Of a stretch of DNA of 64,000 nt, positions 17,049-26,084 are shown piece by piece. Source of the DNA: Janthinobacterium sp. 344 (GTDB lineage: Bacteria; Pseudomonadota; Gammaproteobacteria; Burkholderiales; Burkholderiaceae_D); NCBI RefSeq assembly GCF_900112025.1, contig NZ_FOKL01000002.1, forward strand, positions 210,339-274,338, read 5' to 3'. Position numbers and translations under genes: made by a program. Position 1 is the stretch's first letter. Each line of letters opens with the position of its first letter. The notes under the pieces are model-generated. The model was not told the DNA's origin. It did no database searches and saw nothing but the letters and a program-made list of their open reading frames with translations.

Positions 17049-19286
17049 TTACTTGGGCAAAGTGATGACGCGCGAACCGATCGACAGACTACGGCCGGTG
17101 GCGGTATTGACCAAGGCGATTGCAGGGCGCTTGCAACCGACATCGAGTACTACCAGGAACTCGGCCGATGTGGCCGCGACATTCTTGACGAAAGCGGCAT
17201 GATCCTCGAACACCCCTGGTTTCGGCGGCGCACCGATACGCTTGAGAAAAGTTGAGTCCGAAGGATTCAATTGCGTGATACACACCGAACGGTCGATATT
17301 CGTAATGCTCGCCAGACCAGCGCCGCTCGAAACAATCGGTGCCGCTCCATGCATATTCCACTCAAACTGATGGGCAATCGGCGAGCTCAGCTTATCCAGC
17401 AAGACAACCGCATCTTGTCCACGCAGATACCATACCTTGCGCGAAGCCTGGCTCAAGTTGCCACCGTAGGCGGCCGTGGCATCACCTTCCGCATAGTCGA
17501 GTGTCGCAGTCGTCGAGAAAGCCACAATCTTGCCGTTATAGGCAAGATTTTCAACGTTCCCTTTGGTGAACTGACCGATACCACCATCATAAGTAATGCC
17601 GTTGTGCGACTTGGTCTGGCGATACCAATCAACGACCAGCGGCGACATATAGTAATCCTCATAGCCCGATTCAATCATCAGGCGCCGACCACCGCTATTG
17701 AGCACGAAAGTATTCTGGTCGCTGTGGCTGTGATTGTAGGAACCATACGGACTGGACTTGAAGTACAGCGAAGTGCGGCCACGATCCGCCAGGCTGCTAT
17801 GCATGGCAACCCAGCCAATGCTCGGGAACAGCGCCGCATCTGGTGGCGCCGCCAGCGTTGTGGCAGCCGCCTGCACGGGCAAGGGATACTTTGCCTGCAA
17901 TAACGTCAGCGCATACTCGTCACCAACCTGATTCTTGACATACCAGGCCGCCGCAGGGCTGCCGAACCGCGAGGCAAACGCCTTGGTCAGCGCAAAGTCA
18001 GGCTGCACCTCCCGCTGGTCGCCAAAGACATGGCCAGGTGTTCCCGGAGGAAGAAAATACATGAAATACTTGGCAAAACCGTCGGCCCATGGTTTCGAAT
18101 ACACATTGAAGCCAATCGCCTCGCTTAATGGCTGCCAGATCTGCATCGCCGCATCGGCCGTATAGGTCGCATATGCCGTACCTTGCGAAAACCCGCCTTC
18201 CGCGCCACTCCATGCAAAAACCGCATTAATGTATGCCCTGACCGAAAAATCGAACCAGGCCTGCGCAGCGGGTATATCACCCTGGCACAGCGTCGCGATC
18301 ATGGCCAGATAACCGAGGGTATTGCCGCCGTGCGAGTCATAGGGAAACTGGTCCAGTCGCCCATCACTACCGGAAAGATCCGCATAGATGACGGCAGTCC
18401 GCGTATTCACCGACGCCAGCCAGCGGTTGCGACGCGTCAGATCGATATAGTTCCACATCATATCCACGCCCTTGGCCAGCGACAGGGAAATTTGTCGGGT
18501 GGCCTGATCCTGATTGGCATAGCTTGTGGGACCATTTGGGTCGAGAGCCGCCAGTTGATCACCGCGGCGCAGTGCCTCGGCCAAAAACCTGGGGTCATTC
18601 GTCAGACGGAAGAGCAGCGCGGCCGACTCGAACTGGCGGGTCCCCGCTCCCACGCCGTTGCGGATAGCAGTATCAGCGGCTGACTTGGCCGCACTGGAAA
18701 CACTGGACAACATGGTTATCCACTCGGAGTCGAGCAGATTGGGAATAGTCGTCACTTTTAATAGCACGTCATTGCTCAAACGTGTCAGTGCAGGACCCCG
18801 GTCTGCCTGCATTTGCGGCGTCCATTTACTCACCGGCAGGAAATCCTTGGGCAATTGCGTGGAGCGACCATGCCGCAGTACGTTGGAACGCAAGACGTCG
18901 CTTTCAGGTACCTCGAATATCTTCGAGGTGGCACCAATCACGAAGGAGCGAGGCGTCGACCAGAGCTCGGTACCTGTCGGGGTCACGCGCCACGTGTACG
19001 TCCCCTCCGCCAGCGCCTTGGTCGGCAATAGGAAATTGCGCTTGCTGGTGTAAGTTGCCACGACCTTATCACCTGTTTTAATTTCGATCGTATAAGAAGC
19101 GGGCCGAGACACATGCCGCGACCAGCTGAACGACGGTGGATTTTGTGGCTGCATCTGACCAAAGTCAGGCATGGGTTTGACTGCTGCCATATCGACAGAC
19201 TGCGTCCAGTCAGCCCGGCTGACGACACAAGTCGACGCTAGCACGAGCCCAAGCACTAGAGCAAAGGTACTCTTGTCGAAAGTCAT
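17049..19286 (-). CDS. Secreted heparinase II/III-like polysaccharide lyase family protein with N-terminal Ig-like domain
   Basis: A 745-aa protein with a signal peptide (residues 1-25, ending SRA). Residues 40-120 form a fibronectin/Ig-like module (SFSWSRHVSRPASYTIEIK, TYTWRVTPTG). The middle is a helical toroid (WFDFSVRAYINAVFAWSGAEGG, QGTAYATYTADAAMQIW). The C-terminal beta domain contains LYFKSSPYGSYNHSHSDQNT, IESGYEDYYMSP and KSHNGITYDGG, which carry the His and Tyr expected in heparinase-type lyases. It is probably periplasmic and degrades or trims the locus polymer (inference). It is flanked by an AT-rich gap upstream and a terminator downstream, so it forms its own transcription unit. 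The start follows TGGAGATAAAA. Confidence 0.84.
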   Translation of the reverse strand: MTFDKSTFALVLGLVLASTCVVSRADWTQSVDMAAVKPMPDFGQMQPQNPPSFSWSRHVSRPASYTIEIKTGDKVVATYTSKRNFLLPTKALAEGTYTWRVTPTGTELWSTPRSFVIGATSKIFEVPESDVLRSNVLRHGRSTQLPKDFLPVSKWTPQMQADRGPALTRLSNDVLLKVTTIPNLLDSEWITMLSSVSSAAKSAADTAIRNGVGAGTRQFESAALLFRLTNDPRFLAEALRRGDQLAALDPNGPTSYANQDQATRQISLSLAKGVDMMWNYIDLTRRNRWLASVNTRTAVIYADLSGSDGRLDQFPYDSHGGNTLGYLAMIATLCQGDIPAAQAWFDFSVRAYINAVFAWSGAEGGFSQGTAYATYTADAAMQIWQPLSEAIGFNVYSKPWADGFAKYFMYFLPPGTPGHVFGDQREVQPDFALTKAFASRFGSPAAAWYVKNQVGDEYALTLLQAKYPLPVQAAATTLAAPPDAALFPSIGWVAMHSSLADRGRTSLYFKSSPYGSYNHSHSDQNTFVLNSGGRRLMIESGYEDYYMSPLVVDWYRQTKSHNGITYDGGIGQFTKGNVENLAYNGKIVAFSTTATLDYAEGDATAAYGGNLSQASRKVWYLRGQDAVVLLDKLSSPIAHQFEWNMHGAAPIVSSGAGLASITNIDRSVCITQLNPSDSTFLKRIGAPPKPGVFEDHAAFVKNVAATSAEFLVVLDVGCKRPAIALVNTATGRSLSIGSRVITLPK

Positions 19287-19695
19287 TTTTATCTCCAGAG
19301 ATTAAAAGACCGCATTGACCATGCGGTCATCATTGCGCATGTGCTTGTTTCGCCATTACCATTTTCACCATTCAACCAAAAAAATAGTTTCTATCGCAAC
19401 AGTAATTACCGAGCTACACGACATAATTGCAAACAAACTTAACTATACACCGCCGCAGCGTAAAATCTGTTGCCCAGTGACAACCGAAGGCTGTTTTTTT
19501 CCTTACCGCATTAGTAAAAAAACCTTAAAAAACAAAGAGTAAGGAAATTATCTAGATTAATGCATTAATAAATTTTTGCAATTATAGTTATTTTATAAAT
19601 ATTATCAAAATACCTTTAAATAACTACAAATATAACCTTTTTCCCACAATATACTGTCGCCTAATACGCTGCCGCAGCGCCGGCGACAGCATATA
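19287..19695. other. AT-rich intergenic region with leader hairpin
   Basis: No gene is visible in this 409-bp gap between the flippase stop and the secreted heparinase-like gene. It is far more AT-rich than its surroundings and holds a perfect palindrome ATTAATGCATTAAT at 19556-19569. Near the gene start, an 8-bp inverted repeat (GACCGCAT/ATGCGGTC, 19308-19328) followed on the minus strand by TTTT precedes the ribosome site. Promoter elements are not clear enough to place. Confidence 0.5.
19303..19328 (-). promoter_or_regulatory. Leader hairpin upstream of heparinase-like gene (possible attenuator or terminator)
   Basis: On the minus strand GACCGCAT, a five-base loop and ATGCGGTC are followed by TTTTAAT, and the TGGAG ribosome site begins a few bases later. 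It could end transcription from the upstream flippase unit or attenuate the gene it precedes. The T-tract is short, so strength is uncertain. Confidence 0.45.
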
Positions 19696-20988
19696 TCAAT
19701 CGGGTAACTTACGCGTCGACACTACCTGCCAGATATAATATAAAGCCTGTTTTTGCAACCGCGCCAAATCCCGATAGATGGGAAAGAGACGATAGAAGCA
19801 TATGATGGTCAGCACATATGCCAACAACGTCGCGAGCGCTGCCCCTAATGCGCCAAAGGAGGAGACCAGTACCAGATTGAGCATCGCATTTACGGTGAGC
19901 ATGAAGACGGACTTCCATATCATCTGACGTTGCCGATTGTGTGCCAGCAAAAATTGCGAGGTGGGCGCATCAAAGAAGACAAGCATGGCAATACAGATAT
20001 GCACGTACAACACAGGGAGTGCCGCCGCATACTCGGCGCCCAGCAACAAAGGAATCGCATACTTGCCGATAGCAACAATAAATATCACGGGCACCAGGCT
20101 GACAAGCAGCATGCAAGCCATGATCTTGGCGATATTCGCCTGGAGCTTGACCTCGTCGTCGACATTAAAAATATACTTGGGCGAGAGGGAGTTCATCACG
20201 ATGGGTGCAAAGGCCCACCAGAACTCAGAAAACCGCAAGGCCGCACTGTACATACCGACCTGGGAAAAATCGGCAAACCAGCCCAGCATCAATTGATCGA
20301 CTCTGGCGCTTAGCGAAGCCACCAGTGCGGCGATGGCAATCGGCGTACCTTGTCGCAGCATGTTGCGTATATTCGCCCAACGATAGACCCAGGAACTGAT
20401 TTTTCCGCCGCGATACAGGTACAGACCAAACAGCACGACGAAGATCGCCATCGATTCCAGCAAGACGGCGGCACCAAACCAGATAATCGAGCTGCCGCAC
20501 AGGATGAGGGCAATGCGTAGCCCAGCACTGGCAATGCGCACCACATTCTGCAGCAGAACAGGTAATGCGATATCGAGCTTGCTTTGAAAATAAAGAAAGA
20601 TACCGGCAGGTGTTTCGGCAAATGGTATTGCTAGGCTCATCAGCAGAACGAGCATCAGCAAATTGGCATCGGACTTGCCAAAACTCGCCATGGCGGCAAC
20701 TGCCAGTACCCCTGCAGTGATCGAACCGAGCAAACGAATGGCAAATGCCGAACCCAGCAGTTCGGCATCACTGTCTGGATTCTTGACCAGATTGCGGATG
20801 ACGTTCTCGCCGACGCCAAACCATGCGATGGCGTTAAACAGGCCAACCCAGGCAACGGCATACATATAGACGCCGTACTGCTCCGGCCCCAGAAAACGCG
20901 CCAGCCAGAGACCGACGAATACGCCGGTAAAAATCCGCAGCAGTTTCTCGCTGGCCAGCCAAAGGAAGCTAAGGATGCTCGACTTCAT
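19696..20988 (-). CDS. Wzx-like oligosaccharide flippase
   Basis: A 430-aa polytopic membrane protein. The start is the ATG at 20988, which overlaps the stop of the upstream GT2 gene (ATGA); the longer frame merely reads through that gene. The N-terminus FLWLASEKLLRIFTGVFVGLWLARFLGPEQYGVYMYA is the polysaccharide-transporter/MATE-like signature. About 12 hydrophobic segments follow, with RVDQLMLGWFADFSQVGMYSAA marking the repeat boundary near residue 220. The family flips undecaprenyl-diphosphate-linked repeat units across the inner membrane. It pairs with the Wzy-like polymerase at 22839-24410 and the EpsE/F/G export proteins, making this a Wzx/Wzy-dependent pathway. Confidence 0.88.
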   Translation of the reverse strand: MKSSILSFLWLASEKLLRIFTGVFVGLWLARFLGPEQYGVYMYAVAWVGLFNAIAWFGVGENVIRNLVKNPDSDAELLGSAFAIRLLGSITAGVLAVAAMASFGKSDANLLMLVLLMSLAIPFAETPAGIFLYFQSKLDIALPVLLQNVVRIASAGLRIALILCGSSIIWFGAAVLLESMAIFVVLFGLYLYRGGKISSWVYRWANIRNMLRQGTPIAIAALVASLSARVDQLMLGWFADFSQVGMYSAALRFSEFWWAFAPIVMNSLSPKYIFNVDDEVKLQANIAKIMACMLLVSLVPVIFIVAIGKYAIPLLLGAEYAAALPVLYVHICIAMLVFFDAPTSQFLLAHNRQRQMIWKSVFMLTVNAMLNLVLVSSFGALGAALATLLAYVLTIICFYRLFPIYRDLARLQKQALYYIWQVVSTRKLPD

Positions 20989-22013
20989 CTTGCCTTGCTT
21001 GCCCGCGACGGCTGTAAGGTATGCGCGAGCGACTTTAACAGCAATTTTCCATACGCTTTCATCCCAAGCACACCGCCGGCGGTAAGCGGGCCACACAGAT
21101 AAGTCGGCAGCACGGCGATACTGGCATTGGCGTAGCAAACAGAAAACCAACGCTCGGCAACTGCATGTCCCATGGCATGCGCGGGATAGACCTGCGCCTG
21201 GCGGTTTGCCGCCTCGATCTTCTGCAACCATGCACGGCTGCGTCTGAGCACATCGTGCGGCGGAACATCGAGCCGCTCAATATAGCGATGCAAGGCCATC
21301 TCGTCGGCACTGGGATCAAGACCTAAGGCACGCAGCAAGCGCAGTGAAATCTCCTGCATATTCCAGTCCAGCCTCTCGCGCTTGATCTTGCTGATATTGT
21401 TGGAGTGCACGCGATAAGCAATCAATGGCTGCTGAATATTTTCAAATTTGTATTGCGCCATGCCGCGATTGTATAAATCGTAATCCTCCGCCAGATCATG
21501 TGCCGCAGCAAAACGCAAGGTCTTGAGAACCTCGGCACGGGCAAAGAAGGCAGAAGTCGTGATGTAACAGCGGAAGAGAAACGTCGCCCTCAGGAAGTCA
21601 CTATCACCGGGATACTGCCACACATAAGGACGGTAGACCCCGTTCTGATCCATGGGTTGGGTCCAGCTTCCTACGGCGGCAATGTCCGGATGCGCTTGCA
21701 GGTAAGCAAGTTGGCAGGCCAGGCGCTCCGGAAAAGCGATATCATCGCTGTCGAGAAAAGCAATATAAGGCGCTTTCGCAACATCGATGCCCAGGTTACG
21801 CGAGTAAATCAGACCGCGATTGCCGGCATTGCTCAACAGTATTACACGCGGGTCCGCATAGCCCGACACAATGGCAGCGGTGGCATCGCAAGAGCCATCG
21901 TCAATGACGAGCAATTCGATGTCCCGAAAGGTTTGGCCCAGAATGCTATCGATGGCTGCGGTCAGGTATTTCTCCGCATTGTATGCGGGCATGATGACTG
22001 AAATGGTAGGCAT
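20985..22013 (-). CDS. Glycosyltransferase family 2
   Basis: A 342-aa GT-A enzyme. The N-terminal 110 residues carry the family-2 core: ISVIMPAYNAEKYLTAAIDS, IELLVIDDGSCDAT and the metal-binding APYIAFLDSDDIAFP. The region AVGSWTQPMDQNG and ARAEVLKTLRFAAAHDLAEDYDLY carries the ED(Y) catalytic stretch. The C-terminal third is helical and less conserved. It overlaps the flippase start by four bases. It is a cytoplasmic-face enzyme for one glycosidic bond in the repeat unit; specificity is unknown. Confidence 0.9.
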   Translation of the reverse strand: MPTISVIMPAYNAEKYLTAAIDSILGQTFRDIELLVIDDGSCDATAAIVSGYADPRVILLSNAGNRGLIYSRNLGIDVAKAPYIAFLDSDDIAFPERLACQLAYLQAHPDIAAVGSWTQPMDQNGVYRPYVWQYPGDSDFLRATFLFRCYITTSAFFARAEVLKTLRFAAAHDLAEDYDLYNRGMAQYKFENIQQPLIAYRVHSNNISKIKRERLDWNMQEISLRLLRALGLDPSADEMALHRYIERLDVPPHDVLRRSRAWLQKIEAANRQAQVYPAHAMGHAVAERWFSVCYANASIAVLPTYLCGPLTAGGVLGMKAYGKLLLKSLAHTLQPSRASKAR

Positions 22014-22081
22014 AGCGGACTATAAAGAATAGGCGAACGGAGGCAGACCGCAATGGCGCCGGAGGTAAAGAGATGCCTTGA

Positions 22082-22789
22082 TCACGCAAACGGTGTAAAA
22101 GAAACCCCCCAATGAGGCCGCATACCGAGCCGCGCTTGTACCTTGTGCAGCATCCGTTTCAGCCCCCTGTCCGTCCAGGAGGCAGTCAGTCCGTAGTGAT
22201 GCACCCCAAAGGTTGAGGCATCGACATCCGAGTACATGAACTGACGCGCATTGAGCGGATTGGCATGATCATAGGGGTTGAACGGATAAAACGATTTTTC
22301 CGTCAGCACTTCCCAGTGTCCAGCATCGATCCGTTCCAGTGCGCGCACGGCCACGATAGGCGACGACGTAAAGAGCTTGCGTGGTGCCAAATCTTGAAGA
22401 AACAGCTCACGAGCCATGCCAAGAACGGGATTTCCTGCCGGACTGGCAATAAAGGCAGTTGCCACCGAAGCAGCACTTTCGCGCGCCAGTATGCAACGGC
22501 TGCTGGATATCAAGGGATCAAGCGAGCGAATCAACTCCAAATCCGTATCGAGATAGATCCCGCCATGGCGATACAGCACGTCAAAGCGAACCCAGTCGGA
22601 CACAAAAGCCCATTTTTTGCGTGCAATGGCCGCCCTGCAATAATCATTGTCAAGGTCAGAGTTTTCCTCATTCCACAATTTCAATTCATAATCTGGGCAG
22701 TATTTCTTCCATGACTCAATACAACGACGGTGCAAGACGCTCATCTCACCCTTGCCGAACCAGCAAAAATGTATAACTTTAGGTATCAT
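22082..22789 (-). CDS. Glycosyltransferase family 32 (OCH1-like, DXD-containing)
   Basis: A 235-aa protein beginning MIPKVIHFCWFGKGEMS, the standard start of GT32/TcdA-TcdB-like glycosyltransferases. KKYCPDYELKLWNEEN and SDWVRFDVLYRHGGIYLDTD (about residues 85-105) form the sugar-binding region with the DXD metal motif, followed by a His-rich HHYGLTASW near the end. Bacterial relatives add hexoses in capsule and exopolysaccharide loci. It sits 49 bases after the polymerase gene and 68 before the GT2 gene. Donor sugar is unknown. Confidence 0.88.
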   Translation of the reverse strand: MIPKVIHFCWFGKGEMSVLHRRCIESWKKYCPDYELKLWNEENSDLDNDYCRAAIARKKWAFVSDWVRFDVLYRHGGIYLDTDLELIRSLDPLISSSRCILARESAASVATAFIASPAGNPVLGMARELFLQDLAPRKLFTSSPIVAVRALERIDAGHWEVLTEKSFYPFNPYDHANPLNARQFMYSDVDASTFGVHHYGLTASWTDRGLKRMLHKVQARLGMRPHWGVSFTPFA

Positions 22790-22838
22790 AAAATTTCTTA
22801 TTTATTTGACACGCCTAATCATTGAATTGGAAACTGCT

Positions 22839-24410
22839 TCATCCCAGAGCAGCCTGTGCCGAAGACTGCGATGCTTTGCTATGGACCGGCGTATCATCGC
22901 CAAAGCGGCAGTACTGCACGATGCATCCCAGGGAAAAGAAAAATAGGAGCTGCATGGTCGGCTCATCGAGAATGCTTCGATTGTAAATTAGCATGGTTGA
23001 AAATATTATCAACATACCGGTACAGGTATCAACAATCGCCAGTGTGGACGCGCTGGCATGGGCAGTGGCCACATAACGCACACCGGCCCGAAAGCCAAAC
23101 AGTATCAGTAGCACGAATGAAATTGTCCCCAGGATGCCCACATCCCACAGCAATTGAGCCAGCGCGGTGGCATTGATGCTCAGGCCACCATAGCGTTTGG
23201 CCACAATACCCTTACCCGTGCTGACAGAACTCTGGCTCGCTCCTGGGCCATACCCCACCAGGCGCTCCAGGGCGGAGGGCAATGGATCGCGGTACCACAA
23301 ATACAGCGATGCTCCCCGGCTGATTTCACCCGTACGGTAGTTGATTACCTTGGTATCGAAAAAATACCCGCCTGTTTTTTCCAGTTTCTCCTCAATCGTA
23401 TTGCCGGCGGCTCCCTGCTCGCCCCAATACATCGCTTTATAGGCCAAAAACGTCCCGCTGACAAAAACCAGGACAAACATGCCGAAAAGAAAGAACCCAA
23501 CGACATTTTTCATGATGCGTCGACGTAAAATGAAGAATATGCCTATCGGTATCCAGAACACCACGGCTTTGACCTCACCAAGCAGCATCACGGCTAAACC
23601 GGTGAGGCAGATCCATATCGCAAAATTGGCCTTCGATGCGCCATGATGCCAGCGCGCCAACGCATATAACATCGCTGCCAAGGTCACGATAATAAGCGAG
23701 GGACTCATACCTGTACCGAACGTGCCAACCACCGCATCCCAGTCAGTGGCCTTGGCCGGCCCAAAATGCTGGTAAATGGTGACCGGCAGTTGAAAGACAA
23801 CGATCGCCACCAACAGCCACCACATCATCTGCACGCGCGCTACCGGCCATTTGAACCAATAAAAAGCAAATAGAATGCCAAACATTGGCACGCCAAAACG
23901 CAATGCTGAAATACGCTGGGGGATGCTCGCATGCCCCAGCAACAGACTGAAAAAGAAAAAGGCCAGATAGACAAGGGCCACGACATACACCATATCTGCT
24001 GAGACACTACGCTGCTTCATATGATCAGTGGGCCGGCGCTGCAACGCCACAAATTCCAGCATCGCACGCAACATGAACAGGGACGCAACCCCGCTCGCAA
24101 ACCAGGTACCGAGACGCATCTTGAAAAATGTCTGCGTTGCGCCTTGCACGAGAAAAACCACGATGAACAATACCGGCAGCAAATTGCGGGTACTGAGTAA
24201 AAACATGATGGGAATACCCGCCAGCACCCCTGCCAAGACCACTGTCAGTTGTACAGAGTCGAGCGCAACGACCGCACCAAGCAATATGGCCAGCAGGAGC
24301 AGTGCCCCGCCAATAACAATACCAAGAGCACCAGGGCCTGTGCCGCGCGGCGTCGCCAGCGCGCCGCGCCGCGGCACAACGCCTGCCACCCTGGTTGGAA
24401 AAAATTTCAT
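22839..24410 (-). CDS. O-antigen ligase/polymerase (Wzy)-like membrane protein
   Basis: A 523-aa protein with about 10-12 hydrophobic segments (for example LGIVIGGALLLLAILLGAVVAL, MVYVVALVYLAFFFFSLLLG, LAVMLLGEVKAVVFWIPIGIFFIL). A large periplasmic loop between residues about 330 and 430 contains YRDPLPSALERLVGYGPGA, resembling the loop of Wzy/WaaL-type proteins. Sequence similarity in this class is always low, so topology and location are the main evidence. It is placed between epsI and the glycosyltransferases, where the polymerase of a Wzx/Wzy-dependent locus is expected. The basic N-terminus (MKFFPTRVAGVVPRRG) is cytoplasmic. Confidence 0.8.
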   Translation of the reverse strand: MKFFPTRVAGVVPRRGALATPRGTGPGALGIVIGGALLLLAILLGAVVALDSVQLTVVLAGVLAGIPIMFLLSTRNLLPVLFIVVFLVQGATQTFFKMRLGTWFASGVASLFMLRAMLEFVALQRRPTDHMKQRSVSADMVYVVALVYLAFFFFSLLLGHASIPQRISALRFGVPMFGILFAFYWFKWPVARVQMMWWLLVAIVVFQLPVTIYQHFGPAKATDWDAVVGTFGTGMSPSLIIVTLAAMLYALARWHHGASKANFAIWICLTGLAVMLLGEVKAVVFWIPIGIFFILRRRIMKNVVGFFLFGMFVLVFVSGTFLAYKAMYWGEQGAAGNTIEEKLEKTGGYFFDTKVINYRTGEISRGASLYLWYRDPLPSALERLVGYGPGASQSSVSTGKGIVAKRYGGLSINATALAQLLWDVGILGTISFVLLILFGFRAGVRYVATAHASASTLAIVDTCTGMLIIFSTMLIYNRSILDEPTMQLLFFFSLGCIVQYCRFGDDTPVHSKASQSSAQAALG

Positions 24411-24492
24411 TTCTAATCCGTCACCAGTAAAAACTCATTTGATAATGGCAGCCCAATCCGGAGCGCGTCCGCTTGGGTTGCGAGAGCGAGGC

Positions 24493-25176
24493 TTACTTCT
24501 TCTGCCCTGAAAAATGATAACGCGCATCAGGCTTCATGGACGCCAGCATGGCGCTGACAAACTGTTGCTGTAGTCGATATCCATGTTCCACATCGCCGGT
24601 GATATTGGAAACCCGCATCAAGGTGGCATCCGGGATTTCGCCGCGCAAGGCATACTTCAGCTTGACCTTCTTCATCTCCCATGAACTATCCACGGCCTTG
24701 TCGCCTACCACCACCCAATACGTAATGGGTTCATTGCGGCTGTTCATGCTTGCTACCAGTCGCGCAACAGGCACTTTGCCCACCGACGTATCGAGGCCGC
24801 CGCGCGTGGTCGCGCCAATGGCAAAACCCTGCCCGACATAACAACCTTCCGGGAAATGGACAGAAAGATTATCGCTCTGATCGGTGCCATACGCGATCGA
24901 CAGCATGATCCGCTCGCCGTCCTTATTGACATAGGTCCGCGATAAGGTCTGTGCATAAATACGGGCAATCTCGGCAGCCGCAGTGGGATTGACAACTGCC
25001 GATACCTGCTCCCTATCTTCCTCCCAGTCGCCAAATTTGCTGGGGATTGCCTCTGCTAATACCATTGGCGGCCGACTGTCGGACAATTTGGTCGTCGGCG
25101 TCACCATTTTCGCCAAACCGCCCGACAACAACATGGCACCGCCCAGAATGCAACTTTGTAGCCAAGAGGTATTCAT
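24493..25176 (-). CDS. epsI: Exosortase-associated protein EpsI, B-type
   Basis: A 227-aa protein whose ATG (25176) overlaps the exosortase stop codon (ATGA); the longer frame is unlikely. A single N-terminal hydrophobic segment (SWLQSCILGGAMLLSGGLA) is followed by the EpsI domain: IPSKFGDWEED, ARIYAQTLSRTYVNKDGERIMLSIAYG, HFPEGCYVGQGF and EPITYWVVVGD. EpsI proteins accompany or are fused to exosortases and are needed for exopolysaccharide production in some methylotrophs; their molecular role is unsettled. The Cys in PEGCY is typical of the family. It is probably anchored in the inner membrane facing the periplasm. Confidence 0.92.
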   Translation of the reverse strand: MNTSWLQSCILGGAMLLSGGLAKMVTPTTKLSDSRPPMVLAEAIPSKFGDWEEDREQVSAVVNPTAAAEIARIYAQTLSRTYVNKDGERIMLSIAYGTDQSDNLSVHFPEGCYVGQGFAIGATTRGGLDTSVGKVPVARLVASMNSRNEPITYWVVVGDKAVDSSWEMKKVKLKYALRGEIPDATLMRVSNITGDVEHGYRLQQQFVSAMLASMKPDARYHFSGQKK

Positions 25177-26084
25177 GCCGCTTCTCCGGTGGCGCCGCCA
25201 TGGCGCGCAGCGCGCCATTTGACAAAACTCTGCAACAGCGAGTCGACCGCGATGATCAATATCAAGGCACTAATGAACAGCACCATTCCGGCAAAACCGT
25301 GCAAGAAACCTTGTCCTGCCGCGTCACCAAAATAATACGTAATCAACGTCAATGTCACGACCCGCGTCACGTTGGCAGTAAAAGAAATAGGAATAATGAG
25401 CAACGCCAGCATTGTGTTCCGGAAAACGGAAGTATGGCGCACGACGTTCAGGTAAAACAGGCCCAATGCCTCCAAGGTCAGCAGTGTTTGCAGTCCGGCA
25501 CACGCATCGGCAACCAGTAATTGATATTGGCCAATTTGCAGGATGACGCCACTACGTGCGATCGGATAGCCAAGCATGAATAACAGACTTTCCGTTACAT
25601 ATGAAACTGCCATTTTCATCGGCATGGTCAGCGCCGCCACTATTGCACTGGGCAAGGGAATCATGAACAACATGAAGAAGAATGGGAACCACAACACGCG
25701 CACGGCGGCGCCTCCCGCCTTGACCAGCAAAATGGAAAGGCCCATCAAGACAAAGGAGCCAATTTCGAATGCGAGAATTTGTTGCGAACGACCGGCAATA
25801 TAGAGCAGCAGCGCCAAGACGAACAATCCCCAGCCGACCTTGGAATTGCCAGCATGGGCTGCAGCCATGAATTCAGACCATTTGCGCGTAATGAGCCACA
25901 GCGACAGCACCAGAATAATCGGCCCGTGCGCCTGCTCTTCGGTAGACCAGATGCCGGTAAACAGATTGTAAAACGATGGCACCACAAGAAAGCCAAAGCC
26001 GATGACAATGGGCAGCAAATTGCGCAAGTTTGACGGTGTCATCAAACCACCAAAGCGCAAACCGCGCGGCGCTGAGCTACTCAT
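25173..26084 (-). CDS. xrtB: Exosortase B (XrtB)
   Basis: A 303-aa integral membrane cysteine protease-transpeptidase that cleaves PEP-CTERM signals. About eight membrane segments are visible. The three catalytic residues are all present: Cys in VADACAGLQTLLTLEALGL (near residue 193), Arg in SFTANVTRVVTLTLITYYFG (near 237) and His in GQGFLHGFAGMVLF (near 262). Other family marks are HGPIILVLSLWLITRKW and FMLFMIPLPSAI. Its start overlaps the epsG stop (TAATG) and its stop overlaps epsI. Four PEP-CTERM substrates are encoded within this window. Confidence 0.95.
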   Translation of the reverse strand: MSSSAPRGLRFGGLMTPSNLRNLLPIVIGFGFLVVPSFYNLFTGIWSTEEQAHGPIILVLSLWLITRKWSEFMAAAHAGNSKVGWGLFVLALLLYIAGRSQQILAFEIGSFVLMGLSILLVKAGGAAVRVLWFPFFFMLFMIPLPSAIVAALTMPMKMAVSYVTESLLFMLGYPIARSGVILQIGQYQLLVADACAGLQTLLTLEALGLFYLNVVRHTSVFRNTMLALLIIPISFTANVTRVVTLTLITYYFGDAAGQGFLHGFAGMVLFISALILIIAVDSLLQSFVKWRAARHGGATGEAA

